From Chelonobacter sp050613185 (GTDB lineage Bacteria > Pseudomonadota > Gammaproteobacteria > Enterobacterales > Pasteurellaceae), in NCBI RefSeq assembly GCF_050613185.1, contig NZ_CP192511.1, positions 1,674,001 through 1,738,000 on the forward strand: a stretch of 64,000 nt of DNA, in the 5' to 3' direction. Each line of letters starts with the position of its first letter. The first letter of the stretch is position 1. Below are positions 25,887 through 34,714 of the stretch, piece after piece. A model generated the notes under the pieces. That model had not been told where the DNA came from. It saw nothing but the letters and a program-made list of their open reading frames with translations, and searched no databases. The translations under genes were made by a program, and so were the position numbers.

Positions 25887-26618
25887 TTACATATCAATGA
25901 TCGGAATACGCTGTGTCAGTTCAAGTGCGGTCGGCACGCCATTTTCTTGATGAAACGTGCAAGCGTAGCTCAGCACCTCGACACCGCACTTTTGTGCTTG
26001 GCGCAGCAGCGCGGCATATTTCGGGTCAATCTGCTCGGCGGCACGGAACGATTGAATCGCGCTGTGCAGGGCGGCGAAAAAAATCACCGCACTTTGCCCC
26101 TGTTGTTGCACTTGGATTAATTCGCGCAAATGCTTTTGTCCCCGTTCGGTTTTGGCATCGGGGAACATGCCGACCGCACTTTCGACCAGCGTGGTTGATT
26201 TCACCTCGACATAACAATCGGCAAGTGCGGTTTGCGGCTCGTTTGTTTGTAATAAAAAATCAATCCGGCTGTTTTCTTCACCGTATTTCACTTCCGGTTT
26301 AATCCGTTGGTATTGCGCTAACTCCGCAATTTTTCCTTGCTGTAACGCTTCATGTACCAACTGATTGGCGCGCGCGGTATTGACGCACACCAACTCACCG
26401 TTGGCTTTTTCAGTCAGCTCCCATGAGTGGCGATATTTGCGTTTCAGGTTATCAGAGGTGGAATACCACACCGTGTCGCCCGCCTCGCCGCAACCGGTCA
26501 TCGCGCCGGTGTTGGCGCAGTGAATGGTGATAACTTCACCGTTCGGCAACTCGATATCGGCGAGAAAGCGTTTATAACGGCGGATTAAGGTGGCGGATTG
26601 TAACGGCGGTAGTTGCAT
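25887..26618 (-). CDS. sfsA: Sugar fermentation stimulation protein SfsA
   Basis: SfsA-family protein, 243 aa from ATG 26618 (MQLPPLQSATLIRRYKRFLAD matches the family start; the frame is open further upstream, which is not used). Nuclease-like fold; in E. coli SfsA affects maltose metabolism genes, true function uncertain. Motifs GANTGAMTGCGEAG-type (HCANTGAMTGCG) and YVEVKSTTL are present. The 3' half holds five uptake signals in about 310 bp. Confidence 0.93.
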   Translation of the reverse strand: MQLPPLQSATLIRRYKRFLADIELPNGEVITIHCANTGAMTGCGEAGDTVWYSTSDNLKRKYRHSWELTEKANGELVCVNTARANQLVHEALQQGKIAELAQYQRIKPEVKYGEENSRIDFLLQTNEPQTALADCYVEVKSTTLVESAVGMFPDAKTERGQKHLRELIQVQQQGQSAVIFFAALHSAIQSFRAAEQIDPKYAALLRQAQKCGVEVLSYACTFHQENGVPTALELTQRIPIIDM

Positions 26619-26666
26619 AATGATGTTTATCTTAATATTGGATAATAAAAAGTATAGGATAACAAA

Positions 26667-26687
26667 AAGTGCGGTTAACCGCACTTT
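26667..26687 (-). terminator. Paired uptake signals between sfsA and the Sel1 gene
   Basis: AAAGTGCGGTT followed at once by its complement AACCGCACTTT: a perfect dyad of two uptake signals 12 bp after the Sel1-repeat gene stop. Could terminate that gene. Confidence 0.6.
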
Positions 26688-26698
26688 GATGATGTTGA

Positions 26699-27325
26699 CT
26701 ACCAGCCTAATTCGGCGAGTTTTTTAGCGGCATTCGGAATGCCGGCTTTTTGAGCTGCCAGCAATAACCGTTTGGCTTCTGCCAAATTTTGTTTAACGCC
26801 GTGGCTGTTTAAATAGCAGAGCGCCAAATAATAGCTGCCGCGTGCATCGCCACGATCAACCGCGCGCTTAAAATAATCTGCCGCTTTGACATAGTCGCGA
26901 TCAACACCGTCACCATAGTAATACAACAAACCCAACGAGGTGAGCGGCGGCGCGATATGTCCCTGTGCTGCCGATTTTTCAAACCATTTGCGGGCTGAAG
27001 AATAGTCATAAATATTCAGGTAATTCAGCCCTAAATTAAATTGCGCGACATCGTGTCCTTGCGCGGCGGCGCGTTTATTCCATTTAATCGCTTCAACAGG
27101 GTTGTTGTAGGCTTCTTGATAAAGATAACCCAACAGGTTTTCCGCTTCGCGATCGCCTTGTTCGGCATAAGGTTTAGCCAGATTGAGGGCTTGATCATAT
27201 TGCCCTTTTTCGACCAGATTCATCGCTTGCGCCAGTAATTTTTCCGGCATAATCGGTTGTTGTGCCAACGCGATCGCAGACGTAAATAATAAACCGAAGA
27301 TGAATAACGAGATTGTTTTAAGCAT
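26699..27325 (-). CDS. Exported Sel1-like repeat protein
   Basis: 208 aa from ATG 27325. Signal peptide to about residue 22 (IALA-QQPIMPE), then five or so Sel1/TPR-like repeats (AAAQGHDVAQFNLGLNYLN, AADYFKRAVDRGDARGSYYL). Sel1 repeats mediate protein-protein contacts in the periplasm. A GTG at 27340 overlaps the preceding gene's stop but lengthens the signal unnaturally. Likely co-transcribed with the lipoprotein gene upstream. Confidence 0.85.
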   Translation of the reverse strand: MLKTISLFIFGLLFTSAIALAQQPIMPEKLLAQAMNLVEKGQYDQALNLAKPYAEQGDREAENLLGYLYQEAYNNPVEAIKWNKRAAAQGHDVAQFNLGLNYLNIYDYSSARKWFEKSAAQGHIAPPLTSLGLLYYYGDGVDRDYVKAADYFKRAVDRGDARGSYYLALCYLNSHGVKQNLAEAKRLLLAAQKAGIPNAAKKLAELGW

Positions 27326-27339
27326 AATCTGATCGCCCA

Positions 27340-27735
27340 CTATTTCTTAATCACAATCAGATCACGGAAATATTGTTGGTAGTTGGTATTCGGGGTGTAG
27401 CCGACTTCGAGATAATCGGTAATTACGCCGTCTTTATTGGTGGTGAAATAGCTTTCACCGCAGTTATAAATCGGCTGTCTACCGACTTCGACGCCCCAAT
27501 AGTTGGTTGACACCATATCGCGCCCGGAATAAGGGCAAGCGCGGTAGAGAAAATATTTATTGCCGAACATACCGGTTTCAACGTCTGCCCAGTTGTTAAT
27601 CCGATCACGCACCACCGAAATATGCTGTCCTTTCAGTTGTTTCAAGTCGGGGTTCCAACCGCCGTTGTTAAACAATGGGGTACAGGCGCTCAACAAAACC
27701 GCAGAGCCGAGCAGTGGAAGTAGCATTTTTTTCAT
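27340..27735 (-). CDS. Small lipoprotein, unknown function
   Basis: 131 aa. Signal peptide MKKMLLPLLGSAVLLSA with lipobox LSA-C (Cys18); the rest is soluble with two extra cysteines (YRACPYSG, IYNCGES) that could form a disulphide. No family recognised. First gene of a probable two-gene unit with the Sel1-repeat protein. Confidence 0.8.
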   Translation of the reverse strand: MKKMLLPLLGSAVLLSACTPLFNNGGWNPDLKQLKGQHISVVRDRINNWADVETGMFGNKYFLYRACPYSGRDMVSTNYWGVEVGRQPIYNCGESYFTTNKDGVITDYLEVGYTPNTNYQQYFRDLIVIKK

Positions 27736-28114
27736 AACAACGCCCTTTGCTTAGTGTTCGAGTGGAAGAAGATATATCGGTTTGATTGTAAAGAATATCT
27801 CAATAATAGTCATTTTAAAGACATTAATCAAGGATTCGAGGCGGGATTTTGCCGCATAAACCGCCGTTGATGTCATGCGCAATTCGATTTGTTGATCGGG
27901 TTAAATCAGTAAGCGATTCAATGTGATTTTTTATAAAAAAACTTTCCATTTTTCGCGCCAGTAGTGATAAAGTTAAACCGATTTGATTTTTGCCGCTCGG
28001 CAAGTGCGGTCGCGGCAATGATTGTGGCAAAGATTGGAGTCAGTCTGCGCTTTTGGGATTGGGCAGTTGCATGCCCAAACTTTTTTAACCAGCCAATTAA
28101 GGAAGTTAACGATT
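27736..28114 (+). promoter_or_regulatory. Structured leader of pntAB with intrinsic terminator
   Basis: 379 bp without a gene. TTGCCGC (27990-27996) pairs with GCGGCAA (28012-28018); then TTGGGCA (28059-28065) pairs with TGCCCAA (28072-28078) and is followed by ACTTTTTT, ending 28 bp before the pntA start. A terminator that close to a start suggests attenuation, or the end of a small RNA. No known riboswitch is recognised. Confidence 0.5.
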
Positions 28115-29647
28115 ATGCGAATTGGTGTACCTAGAGAACTGCTTGACAATGAAAGTCGGGTAGCGGCAACACCGAAAACCGTACAGCAGATTTTAAAGCT
28201 GGGGTTTGAGGTTGTTGTGGAACATAATGCCGGTTTTAAAGCCAGCTTTGAAGATGAGGCATTTACCGAAGCCGGCGCCACCGTCGGCACGGCAAGTGAC
28301 GTTTGGAATGCCGATATTATTTTCAAAGTCAATGCGCCAACCGATGATGAAATTGCACAGATTAAACCGGGGGCGACGTTAGTCAGCTTTATCTGGCCTG
28401 CGCAAAACCCGGAATTAGTCGAAAAACTGTCAGCGAAAAAAATCAATGTGTTGGGCATGGAATCCGTCCCGCGTATCTCGCGCGCGCAAGCATTAGACGC
28501 GTTAAGCTCCATGGCGAATATCGCCGGGTATCGTGCGGTGGTGGAAGCGGCGCACGAATTCGGCAGCTTCTTCACCGGACAAATCACCGCCGCAGGCAAA
28601 GTGCCGCCGGCGAAAGTGTTGGTGATCGGCGCCGGGGTTGCCGGTTTGGCGGCAATCGGCGCGGCAAACAGCTTGGGCGCAATCGTGCGCGCGTTCGACT
28701 CCCGTCCGGAAGTGAAAGAGCAAGTACAAAGCATGGGCGCGTCATTCCTTGAAATCGACTTCAAAGAAGAAGGCGGCAGCGGCGACGGTTACGCCAAAGT
28801 GATGTCCGACGAATTCAACCGTCGTGCGTTGGCGCTGTATGCCGAGCAAGCGAAAGAGGTGGATATTATCATCACCACCGCACTTATCCCGGGCAAACCT
28901 GCACCGCGTTTGATTACCAAAGAAATGGTTGAATCAATGAAACCGGGCAGCGTGATCGTCGATTTGGCGGCGGCGACCGGCGGCAACTGCGAACTAACCA
29001 AAGCCGGCGAAGTGGTCACCACCGACAACCAAGTGAAAATTATCGGTTACACCGACTTGCCGAGCCGTTTGCCGACCCAATCGTCGCAATTGTACGGTAC
29101 AAACCTAGTCAATTTACTGAAACTGTTGTGCAAAGAGAAAGACGGCAACATCAATATCGACTTTGACGATGTGATTTTGCGCGGCGTGACCATTGTACGC
29201 GACGGCGAAGTGACATGGCCTGCCCCGCCGATTCAAGTCTCAGCACAGCCGCAACAAAAAGCCACCGCGGCACCGGTGGCGAAAAAAGAAGAAAAACCGG
29301 TCAATCCGGCCGTGAAATACGGCGTGATGGCAGGGGCGGCAATCGCCTTCTTGTGGTTGGCTTCGGTTGCGCCGGCGGCGTTCCTGTCGCACTTCACGGT
29401 GTTCGTGTTGGCGTGTGTGGTCGGCTATTATGTGGTGTGGAATGTCAGCCATGCGTTGCATACGCCACTGATGGCGGTCACCAATGCGATTTCCGGGATT
29501 ATTATTGTCGGCGCATTATTGCAAATCGGGCACGGCAACGGCGTGGTGACATTCCTGTCGTTTATTGCGGTGCTGGTTGCCAGTATCAATATTTTTGGCG
29601 GCTTCAAAGTCACACAGCGTATGCTAGCCATGTTCAGAAAAGGTTAA
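28115..29647 (+). CDS. pntA: NAD(P) transhydrogenase subunit alpha
   Basis: Proton-translocating transhydrogenase, moving hydride between NADH and NADP+ at the inner membrane. 510 aa from ATG 28115 (MRIGVPRELLDNESRVAATP), exactly the E. coli length; AAGGAAG ribosome site. NAD-binding domain with GAGVAGLAAIGAANSLGA; linker rich in Pro/Ala; four C-terminal membrane helices (about 400-505). Forms an operon with pntB 10 bp downstream. Confidence 0.97.
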   Translation: MRIGVPRELLDNESRVAATPKTVQQILKLGFEVVVEHNAGFKASFEDEAFTEAGATVGTASDVWNADIIFKVNAPTDDEIAQIKPGATLVSFIWPAQNPELVEKLSAKKINVLGMESVPRISRAQALDALSSMANIAGYRAVVEAAHEFGSFFTGQITAAGKVPPAKVLVIGAGVAGLAAIGAANSLGAIVRAFDSRPEVKEQVQSMGASFLEIDFKEEGGSGDGYAKVMSDEFNRRALALYAEQAKEVDIIITTALIPGKPAPRLITKEMVESMKPGSVIVDLAAATGGNCELTKAGEVVTTDNQVKIIGYTDLPSRLPTQSSQLYGTNLVNLLKLLCKEKDGNINIDFDDVILRGVTIVRDGEVTWPAPPIQVSAQPQQKATAAPVAKKEEKPVNPAVKYGVMAGAAIAFLWLASVAPAAFLSHFTVFVLACVVGYYVVWNVSHALHTPLMAVTNAISGIIIVGALLQIGHGNGVVTFLSFIAVLVASINIFGGFKVTQRMLAMFRKG

Positions 29648-29657
29648 GGAGAGAAGA

Positions 29658-31031
29658 ATGTCAGCAGGTTTTGTACAAGCCGCTTATATTGTAGCTGCGC
29701 TACTGTTTATTATGAGTTTGGCAGGCCTTTCTAAACATGAAACGGCAAAAGCAGGTTGTTGGTACGGCATCGTCGGTATGGCGATTGCGTTGGTGGCAAC
29801 CATTTTCGGACCGGAAACCCAAGGGCATTGGTGGATCATCATTGCGATGGTCATCGGTGCGGTGTTGGGCATCCAACGCGCGTTGAAAGTCGAAATGACC
29901 GAAATGCCGGAATTAGTGGCGATTTTGCACAGCTTCGTTGGTTTGGCGGCGGTCTTGGTCGGCTTCAACAGCTATTTCGCCCCGCACGGCGTGATGGATT
30001 CTGTCATGCAGAATATCCACGATGTCGAAGTCTTTTTAGGGATCTTTATCGGTGCGGTGACCTTCACCGGTTCGATTGTGGCGTTCGGTAAATTGCGCGG
30101 AATCATCAACTCGAAAGCCCTTACCTTGCCACACCGTCATAAATTGAATCTGGCTGCGGTGGTGGTATCGGTGTTGTTGATGATCACCTTTGTCGGTGAC
30201 GCCAGCTTATTCCCGTTAATTCTGATGACGATTATCGCATTAGCGTTCGGTTGGCATTTGGTGGCTTCCATCGGCGGCGCGGATATGCCGGTGGTGGTTT
30301 CCATGCTGAACTCCTATTCCGGTTGGGCGGCAGCGGCGGCAGGTTTCATGTTGAATAATGACCTGTTAATCGTTACCGGCGCGTTGGTCGGTTCTTCCGG
30401 TGCGATTCTGTCTTACATTATGTGTAAAGCGATGAACCGCTCTTTTATCAGCGTGATCGCCGGTGGTTTTGGTAACGATGTGCAAGTGAGCTCAGACGAA
30501 GAGCAAGGCGAACACCGCGAAACCAACGCCGAAGAAGTGGCGGAAATGCTGAAAAACGCCAGCTCGGTCATCATCACGCCGGGATACGGCATGGCGGTGG
30601 CGCAAGCGCAATATCCGGTGGCGGAAATCACGCAAAAATTACGTGATAAAGGCGTGAACGTGCGTTTCGGTATCCACCCGGTTGCCGGGCGTTTGCCGGG
30701 TCATATGAACGTATTATTAGCCGAAGCGAAAGTGCCGTATGACGTGGTGTTGGAAATGGACGAAATCAATGAAGATTTCCCGGAAACCGATGTCGTGTTG
30801 GTGATCGGTGCCAACGACACCGTCAATCCGGCGGCGTTAGACGATCCTAACAGCCCGATTGCCGGCATGCCGGTTCTGGAAGTATGGAAAGCGCAAAACG
30901 TGATCGTCTTCAAACGTTCCATGGCAGTGGGCTATGCCGGCGTGCAAAACCCATTGTTCTTCAAAGACAACACCCAAATGTTGTTCGGCGATGCCAAAGA
31001 ACGCGTGGACGATATTTTGAAAGCGTTGTAG
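29658..31031 (+). CDS. pntB: NAD(P) transhydrogenase subunit beta
   Basis: Partner of PntA, 457 aa. N-terminal half of eight or nine membrane helices carrying the proton path; C-terminal NADP-binding domain with PGYGMAVAQAQYPVAE and DVVLVIGANDTVNPAA. GGAGA ribosome site. Ends at a good terminator. Confidence 0.97.
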   Translation: MSAGFVQAAYIVAALLFIMSLAGLSKHETAKAGCWYGIVGMAIALVATIFGPETQGHWWIIIAMVIGAVLGIQRALKVEMTEMPELVAILHSFVGLAAVLVGFNSYFAPHGVMDSVMQNIHDVEVFLGIFIGAVTFTGSIVAFGKLRGIINSKALTLPHRHKLNLAAVVVSVLLMITFVGDASLFPLILMTIIALAFGWHLVASIGGADMPVVVSMLNSYSGWAAAAAGFMLNNDLLIVTGALVGSSGAILSYIMCKAMNRSFISVIAGGFGNDVQVSSDEEQGEHRETNAEEVAEMLKNASSVIITPGYGMAVAQAQYPVAEITQKLRDKGVNVRFGIHPVAGRLPGHMNVLLAEAKVPYDVVLEMDEINEDFPETDVVLVIGANDTVNPAALDDPNSPIAGMPVLEVWKAQNVIVFKRSMAVGYAGVQNPLFFKDNTQMLFGDAKERVDDILKAL

Positions 31032-31053
31032 TTCCTATTTTGGATTGAAATCG

Positions 31054-31085
31054 AACCTGCTGTCATTGACAGCAGGTTTTTTTAT
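31054..31085 (+). terminator. pntAB terminator
   Basis: AACCTGCTGT/ACAGCAGGTT stem followed by seven or more Ts, 22 bp after the pntB stop. Confidence 0.9.
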
Positions 31086-31122
31086 ATCAAAAGTGCGGTT
31101 TAAAGTATTTTTAAAAGATTTT

Positions 31123-31141
31123 TATTGGTGCTATATTGGTG
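31123..31141 (+). promoter_or_regulatory. Direct repeat before the toxin-antitoxin pair
   Basis: TATTGGTG occurs twice (31123-31130, 31134-31141), spaced one helical turn, overlapping a TATATT -10-like box. This fits an operator bound by the antitoxin. Inference. Confidence 0.4.
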
Positions 31142-31163
31142 TTGAAATAACGAGGAGGAAAAG

Positions 31164-31418
31164 ATGGCGGTACATCAAATTTTAACCAATACTGTTGCCA
31201 GTATTACCGATCTCAAAAAAAATCCGATGGGAACGGTGGCGGCGAGTGATAGCGGTGCGATTGCGATTTTAAACCGCAACGAACCGGCATTTTATTGCGT
31301 AACGCCTGCATTATTTGAATATTTTCAAGAGATGCTGGAAGATAAGAAACTAAACCGAATTGCCGATGAACGTTTGCGCACATTAGATGCCGTGAAGGTT
31401 TCGCTTGATGAGCTATGA
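31164..31418 (+). CDS. stbD: StbD/Phd-YefM-type antitoxin
   Basis: 84 aa: MAVHQILTNTVASITDLKKN is typical of the StbD group of Phd/YefM antitoxins, with an N-terminal DNA-binding fold and a C-terminal toxin-neutralising helix (EMLEDKKLNRIADERL). GAGGAGG ribosome site. Overlaps the toxin gene by 11 bp, the usual order for this type. Confidence 0.88.
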   Translation: MAVHQILTNTVASITDLKKNPMGTVAASDSGAIAILNRNEPAFYCVTPALFEYFQEMLEDKKLNRIADERLRTLDAVKVSLDEL

Positions 31419-31689
31419 ATTAACCTTTGATAAACGTGCGTTAAAAGAGTGGCGTAAACTGGGTGAGGCGGTGAAAGCGCAATTCAAAAAGAAACTGGCG
31501 GAGAGACTTATCGCACCGCATATTATGAGCGATAAGTTATCTGGTTATTCAGCACGTTACAAAATTAAATTGCGCACTTCAGGTTATCGTTTGGTGTATG
31601 AAGTGAATGATAATACGATTACGGTGCTGGTCTTGTCGATTGGTAAACGTGAAGGCGCAGAAGTGTATAAAATAGCAGAGAAACGTTAG
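31408..31689 (+). CDS. stbE: StbE/RelE-type toxin
   Basis: 93 aa RelE-superfamily mRNA interferase. MSYELTFDKRALKEWRKLG and YKIKLRTSGYRLVYEV match the RelE core strands and basic catalytic surface (Lys/Arg residues around SGYRLVY and VLSIGKRE). ATG 31408 is preferred over the TTG at 31405. Intact, so probably an active pair; its place between pntB and coaE suggests insertion. Confidence 0.88.
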   Translation: MSYELTFDKRALKEWRKLGEAVKAQFKKKLAERLIAPHIMSDKLSGYSARYKIKLRTSGYRLVYEVNDNTITVLVLSIGKREGAEVYKIAEKR

Positions 31690-31698
31690 GAATAGCAA

Positions 31699-32319
31699 AT
31701 GACCTATATCATAGGCTTAACCGGCGGCATTGGCAGCGGTAAAAGCACGGTTGCCAATCTGTTTGCCGAGTTGGGCGTGCCGATTATCGATGCCGATGTG
31801 GTGGCGCGCGAGGTGGTGGAGAAAGGTTCACCGCACTTGGCGCAGATCGCGGCGTATTTTGGCGGGCAGGTGATAACCGCGCAAGGCGAGCTGGATCGTG
31901 CCGCGTTGCGCCGGATTGTGTTTAATGACAAACAGAAAACCGAGTGGTTAAATGCGTTGTTACACCCCGCCATTCGCGAGCGAATGTTGGCGCAGTTGGC
32001 GGAGCAGACCGCACTTTATGTGTTGTGGGTTGTGCCGTTGTTGATTGAAAACCACCTGACCGCGTATTGCAATCGGGTGCTGGTGATTGATGTCAGCGCA
32101 GAGACCCAACTGCAACGAGCGGTTGCGCGCGATAACAGCAATCGCACCCAGATTGAAAAGATTATGCAGGCGCAAGTCAGCCGCGCACAACGCTTGGCGC
32201 ACGCCGATGATGTGATTAACAATGACCGCACCTTGCCCGAAGCCGAAGCGGATTTGCGCCGCCAAGTACAGGAATTACATCAGTTATATTTAACATTAGG
32301 AACAGAACATGAAAAATGA
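31699..32319 (+). CDS. coaE: Dephospho-CoA kinase
   Basis: Last step of coenzyme A synthesis: phosphorylates dephospho-CoA. 206 aa. P-loop GLTGGIGSGKST (residues 6-17), DADVVAREVVEKG and the lid VARDNSNRTQIEK are present. Ends inside yacG (11-bp overlap), the order conserved in gamma-proteobacteria. Confidence 0.96.
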   Translation: MTYIIGLTGGIGSGKSTVANLFAELGVPIIDADVVAREVVEKGSPHLAQIAAYFGGQVITAQGELDRAALRRIVFNDKQKTEWLNALLHPAIRERMLAQLAEQTALYVLWVVPLLIENHLTAYCNRVLVIDVSAETQLQRAVARDNSNRTQIEKIMQAQVSRAQRLAHADDVINNDRTLPEAEADLRRQVQELHQLYLTLGTEHEK

Positions 32320-32524
32320 GATCACCAGCGTCCCTTGCCCGATTTGCTATAAATCGGTGGAATGGAGTGAAAACAGCCCGTTTCGTCCGTTTTGCAGCAA
32401 ACGTTGCCAATTAATTGATCTGGGCGAATGGGCGAACGAAGAAAAAGCCATTGCCTCGGACACCGCCGATTTTGCCCTCGACAGCAGCATTAGCGGCGAG
32501 GCGCAGGATTGGGTTAAACATTAA
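32309..32524 (+). CDS. yacG: Zinc-binding DNA gyrase inhibitor YacG
   Basis: 71 aa. Four zinc cysteines C10-x2-C13 and C29-x3-C33 (CPIC, CSKRC), then LIDLGEWANEEKAI, all as in the family. Binds GyrB and inhibits gyrase in E. coli. Translationally coupled to coaE. Confidence 0.95.
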   Translation: MKNEITSVPCPICYKSVEWSENSPFRPFCSKRCQLIDLGEWANEEKAIASDTADFALDSSISGEAQDWVKH

Positions 32525-32538
32525 AAAGGAGAAATAAG

Positions 32539-32808
32539 ATGGAGATTCGACACCAACAACAGGGCGGACAAGGCGCATTCGTGATTGAGCGCGACGGCGT
32601 GCGGATTGCCGAATTGGCATACCGCACTGTAGCTGAAAATACGCTTGAGGCTTATCACACCCACGTTGATCCTTCGCTGCGCGGACAAGGCGTGGCGGAT
32701 AAACTGTATCGGGCGTTTATTGAATTTGTCGATCAACAGGGGTATCAGGTTAAAGCGAGTTGCAGTTATATCGAAAGCAAAATGCGACGCGAAAAAAGAG
32801 TAAAATAG
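32539..32808 (+). CDS. Small GNAT-fold N-acetyltransferase (YjdJ-like)
   Basis: 89 aa, the minimal single-domain GNAT type. The acetyl-CoA loop is HVDPSLRGQGVADKLYRAF (R/QxxGxG/A form). The substrate is unknown. AAGGAG ribosome site 14 bp after yacG, so it is probably in the same operon. Confidence 0.88.
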   Translation: MEIRHQQQGGQGAFVIERDGVRIAELAYRTVAENTLEAYHTHVDPSLRGQGVADKLYRAFIEFVDQQGYQVKASCSYIESKMRREKRVK

Positions 32809-32841
32809 CGGAAAAAACAATAAAAATCAGTGGTTATTCGG

Positions 32842-32863
32842 CGGGATAAAATATTTTATCCCG
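32842..32863. repeat. 22-bp perfect palindrome
   Basis: CGGGATAAAAT followed directly by its complement ATTTTATCCCG, 33 bp after the acetyltransferase stop. May be a terminator stem without T-run, or a binding site upstream of raiA. Confidence 0.6.
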
Positions 32864-33063
32864 ATTATCATAACAACTTTAATACAAAATAAAAGCGAAA
32901 TTATGCGATTTTTTGCCCCATGCCTGTTTTTTAATAAATTGTGTTATGAAACAACGAAAAAGGCTTGAAATCTGCGTACAGTAGGACTACTTTATCATTA
33001 AAGCGAAATGGATTTTTCTTGAGTGTTCGCACTCGCAACCTACCTAAAAAAGAGGTAAATACT

Positions 33064-33384
33064 ATGGCAGTAAAAATTACAAGCAAACAAATGGAAATTA
33101 CCCCTGCAATTCGTTCTCACATTGAGGAGCGCGTCGCCAAATTGGATAAATGGCAAACCCAACTGATTAATCCGCATTTTATTTTAAACAAGCTGCCGCA
33201 AGGCTTTTCGGCTGAAGCCTCAATCGGCACGCCGCTTGGTGATCTGTTCGCCAGTGCCGAAGGCGAAGATATGTATAAAACCATCAATGAGCTGGAAGAA
33301 AAACTGGAACGTCAGCTGAACAAATTACAGCACAAAGGCGAAGCGCGCCGTGCCAACGAAAGATTAAAAGATTCGTTTGAATAA
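33064..33384 (+). CDS. raiA: Ribosome-associated inhibitor A (hibernation factor)
   Basis: Cold-shock/stationary-phase protein that blocks the ribosomal A site, 106 aa from ATG 33064 (MAVKITSKQMEITPAIRSHI). Single S30AE domain; short C-terminus, as in RaiA/YfiA. The frame is open upstream but the strong AGAGG site fits 33064. Followed by a terminator and pheA, as in E. coli. Confidence 0.95.
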   Translation: MAVKITSKQMEITPAIRSHIEERVAKLDKWQTQLINPHFILNKLPQGFSAEASIGTPLGDLFASAEGEDMYKTINELEEKLERQLNKLQHKGEARRANERLKDSFE

Positions 33385-33407
33385 GTTGGTATCACACAAT
33401 CCTTTCC

Positions 33408-33434
33408 AACCCGACGTGATGTCGGGTTTTTTTA
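33408..33434 (+). terminator. raiA terminator
   Basis: AACCCGAC/GTCGGGTT stem and seven Ts, 24 bp after the raiA stop. No pheA leader peptide is visible in the 60 bp that follow. Confidence 0.9.
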
Positions 33435-33494
33435 TCTTGAGAATAATCGGTTTACTACATAAAATGATAAAAAAATTAAGGAATCGAAACCGTT

Positions 33495-34661
33495 ATGCCG
33501 AAAGATCTGACCGAAATTCGCCGACAAATCACCCAACTTGATCGCAACTTATTGAAATTGTTATCAGAACGTCACCGTTTAGCCTATGATGTGGTGCGCA
33601 GCAAAGAAGAAAGCAAAAAGCCGCTGCGTGATGTCAATCGTGAGCAGCAACTGTTGCAAGAGCTGATTCAGTTTGCCGAGGCGCAAAATTATCAATTAGA
33701 ACCGCAATATATCACCCAAATTTTTCAAAAAATCATCGAAGATTCGGTGCTGACGCAACAGGCTTACCTGCAAAATAAACTGAACCGGCAACGGGAAAAT
33801 AGTATCAGCATTGCGTTTTTAGGCGTGCGTGGTTCGTATTCCAATTTAGCCGCGCGCCAATATGCCGAACGCTATCAAAAACAGTTGCTTGAATTGAGCA
33901 GCGACAGTTTTCAGCAAATTTTCGATAAAGTGGAGAACGGCGAGGCGGATTACGGCATTCTGCCGTTGGAAAACACTACGTCGGGCGCGATTAACGATGT
34001 CTATGATTTGTTGCAAAACACCCAATTATCGATCGTCGGCGAGCTGACTTACCCGATTAAACATTGCGTGCTGGTGGCAAGCGATACCGCACTTGAGCAG
34101 ATCGACACCTTGTATAGCCACCCGCAAGTGATTGCGCAATGTAGCCGGTTTATCCAACAGCTGGAACGGGTGCACATTAACTATTGCGAAAGCAGCTCAC
34201 ACGCCATGCAGTTGGTGTCGCAACTGAATAAAGCGAATATCGCCGCATTGGGCAATGCCGACGGCGGCAAGTTGTACGGTCTGCGCGTGCTGAAAACCGA
34301 CATTGCCAACCAACCGAACAACATCACCCGTTTTATCGTGATCGCCAAACAAGCGATTGCGGTGTCGCCGCAATTGCAAACCAAAACCCTGCTGTTGATG
34401 AGCACCGAACAAAAAGCCGGTGCGTTGGTTGATGCGTTATTGGTGTTTAAAAATCACGGCATTCAAATGAGCAAACTGGAATCGCGTCCGATCTACGGTC
34501 GCCCGTGGGAAGAGATGTTCTATCTGGAAATCGAAGCCAATATCCACGATCCGCAAACCCAAACCGCACTTGAGGAACTGAAACAGGTCAGCACCTACCT
34601 TAAAATTCTCGGCTGTTATCCAAGCGAAATTGTGCAGCCGGTTGCCCCTGCGGAAGCATAA
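33495..34661 (+). CDS. pheA: Chorismate mutase / prephenate dehydratase
   Basis: Bifunctional enzyme taking chorismate to phenylpyruvate for phenylalanine synthesis, 388 aa (E. coli 386). AroQ chorismate mutase domain (about 1-90), prephenate dehydratase (about 100-285: LGVRGSYSNLAA, GILPLENTTSGAINDVYDLL), C-terminal ACT domain with the Phe-binding ESRP motif (KLESRPIYGRPWEEMFYLE). Confidence 0.96.
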   Translation: MPKDLTEIRRQITQLDRNLLKLLSERHRLAYDVVRSKEESKKPLRDVNREQQLLQELIQFAEAQNYQLEPQYITQIFQKIIEDSVLTQQAYLQNKLNRQRENSISIAFLGVRGSYSNLAARQYAERYQKQLLELSSDSFQQIFDKVENGEADYGILPLENTTSGAINDVYDLLQNTQLSIVGELTYPIKHCVLVASDTALEQIDTLYSHPQVIAQCSRFIQQLERVHINYCESSSHAMQLVSQLNKANIAALGNADGGKLYGLRVLKTDIANQPNNITRFIVIAKQAIAVSPQLQTKTLLLMSTEQKAGALVDALLVFKNHGIQMSKLESRPIYGRPWEEMFYLEIEANIHDPQTQTALEELKQVSTYLKILGCYPSEIVQPVAPAEA

Positions 34662-34669
34662 TTTGCCTG

Positions 34670-34702
34670 AAAGTGCGGTTGAGAATTTTTCAACCGCACT
34701 TT
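34670..34702 (+). terminator. pheA terminator made of two uptake signals
   Basis: AAAGTGCGGTTGA (34670-34682) and its complement (34690-34702) around a short loop, followed by GGCTTTT. A paired-USS terminator. Confidence 0.8.
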
Positions 34703-34714
34703 GGCTTTTGTACG

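Noticed and set aside
33436..33494. pheA leader peptide with Phe codons
   Set aside because: The gap between the raiA terminator and pheA is about 60 bp and contains no start codon followed by Phe codons.
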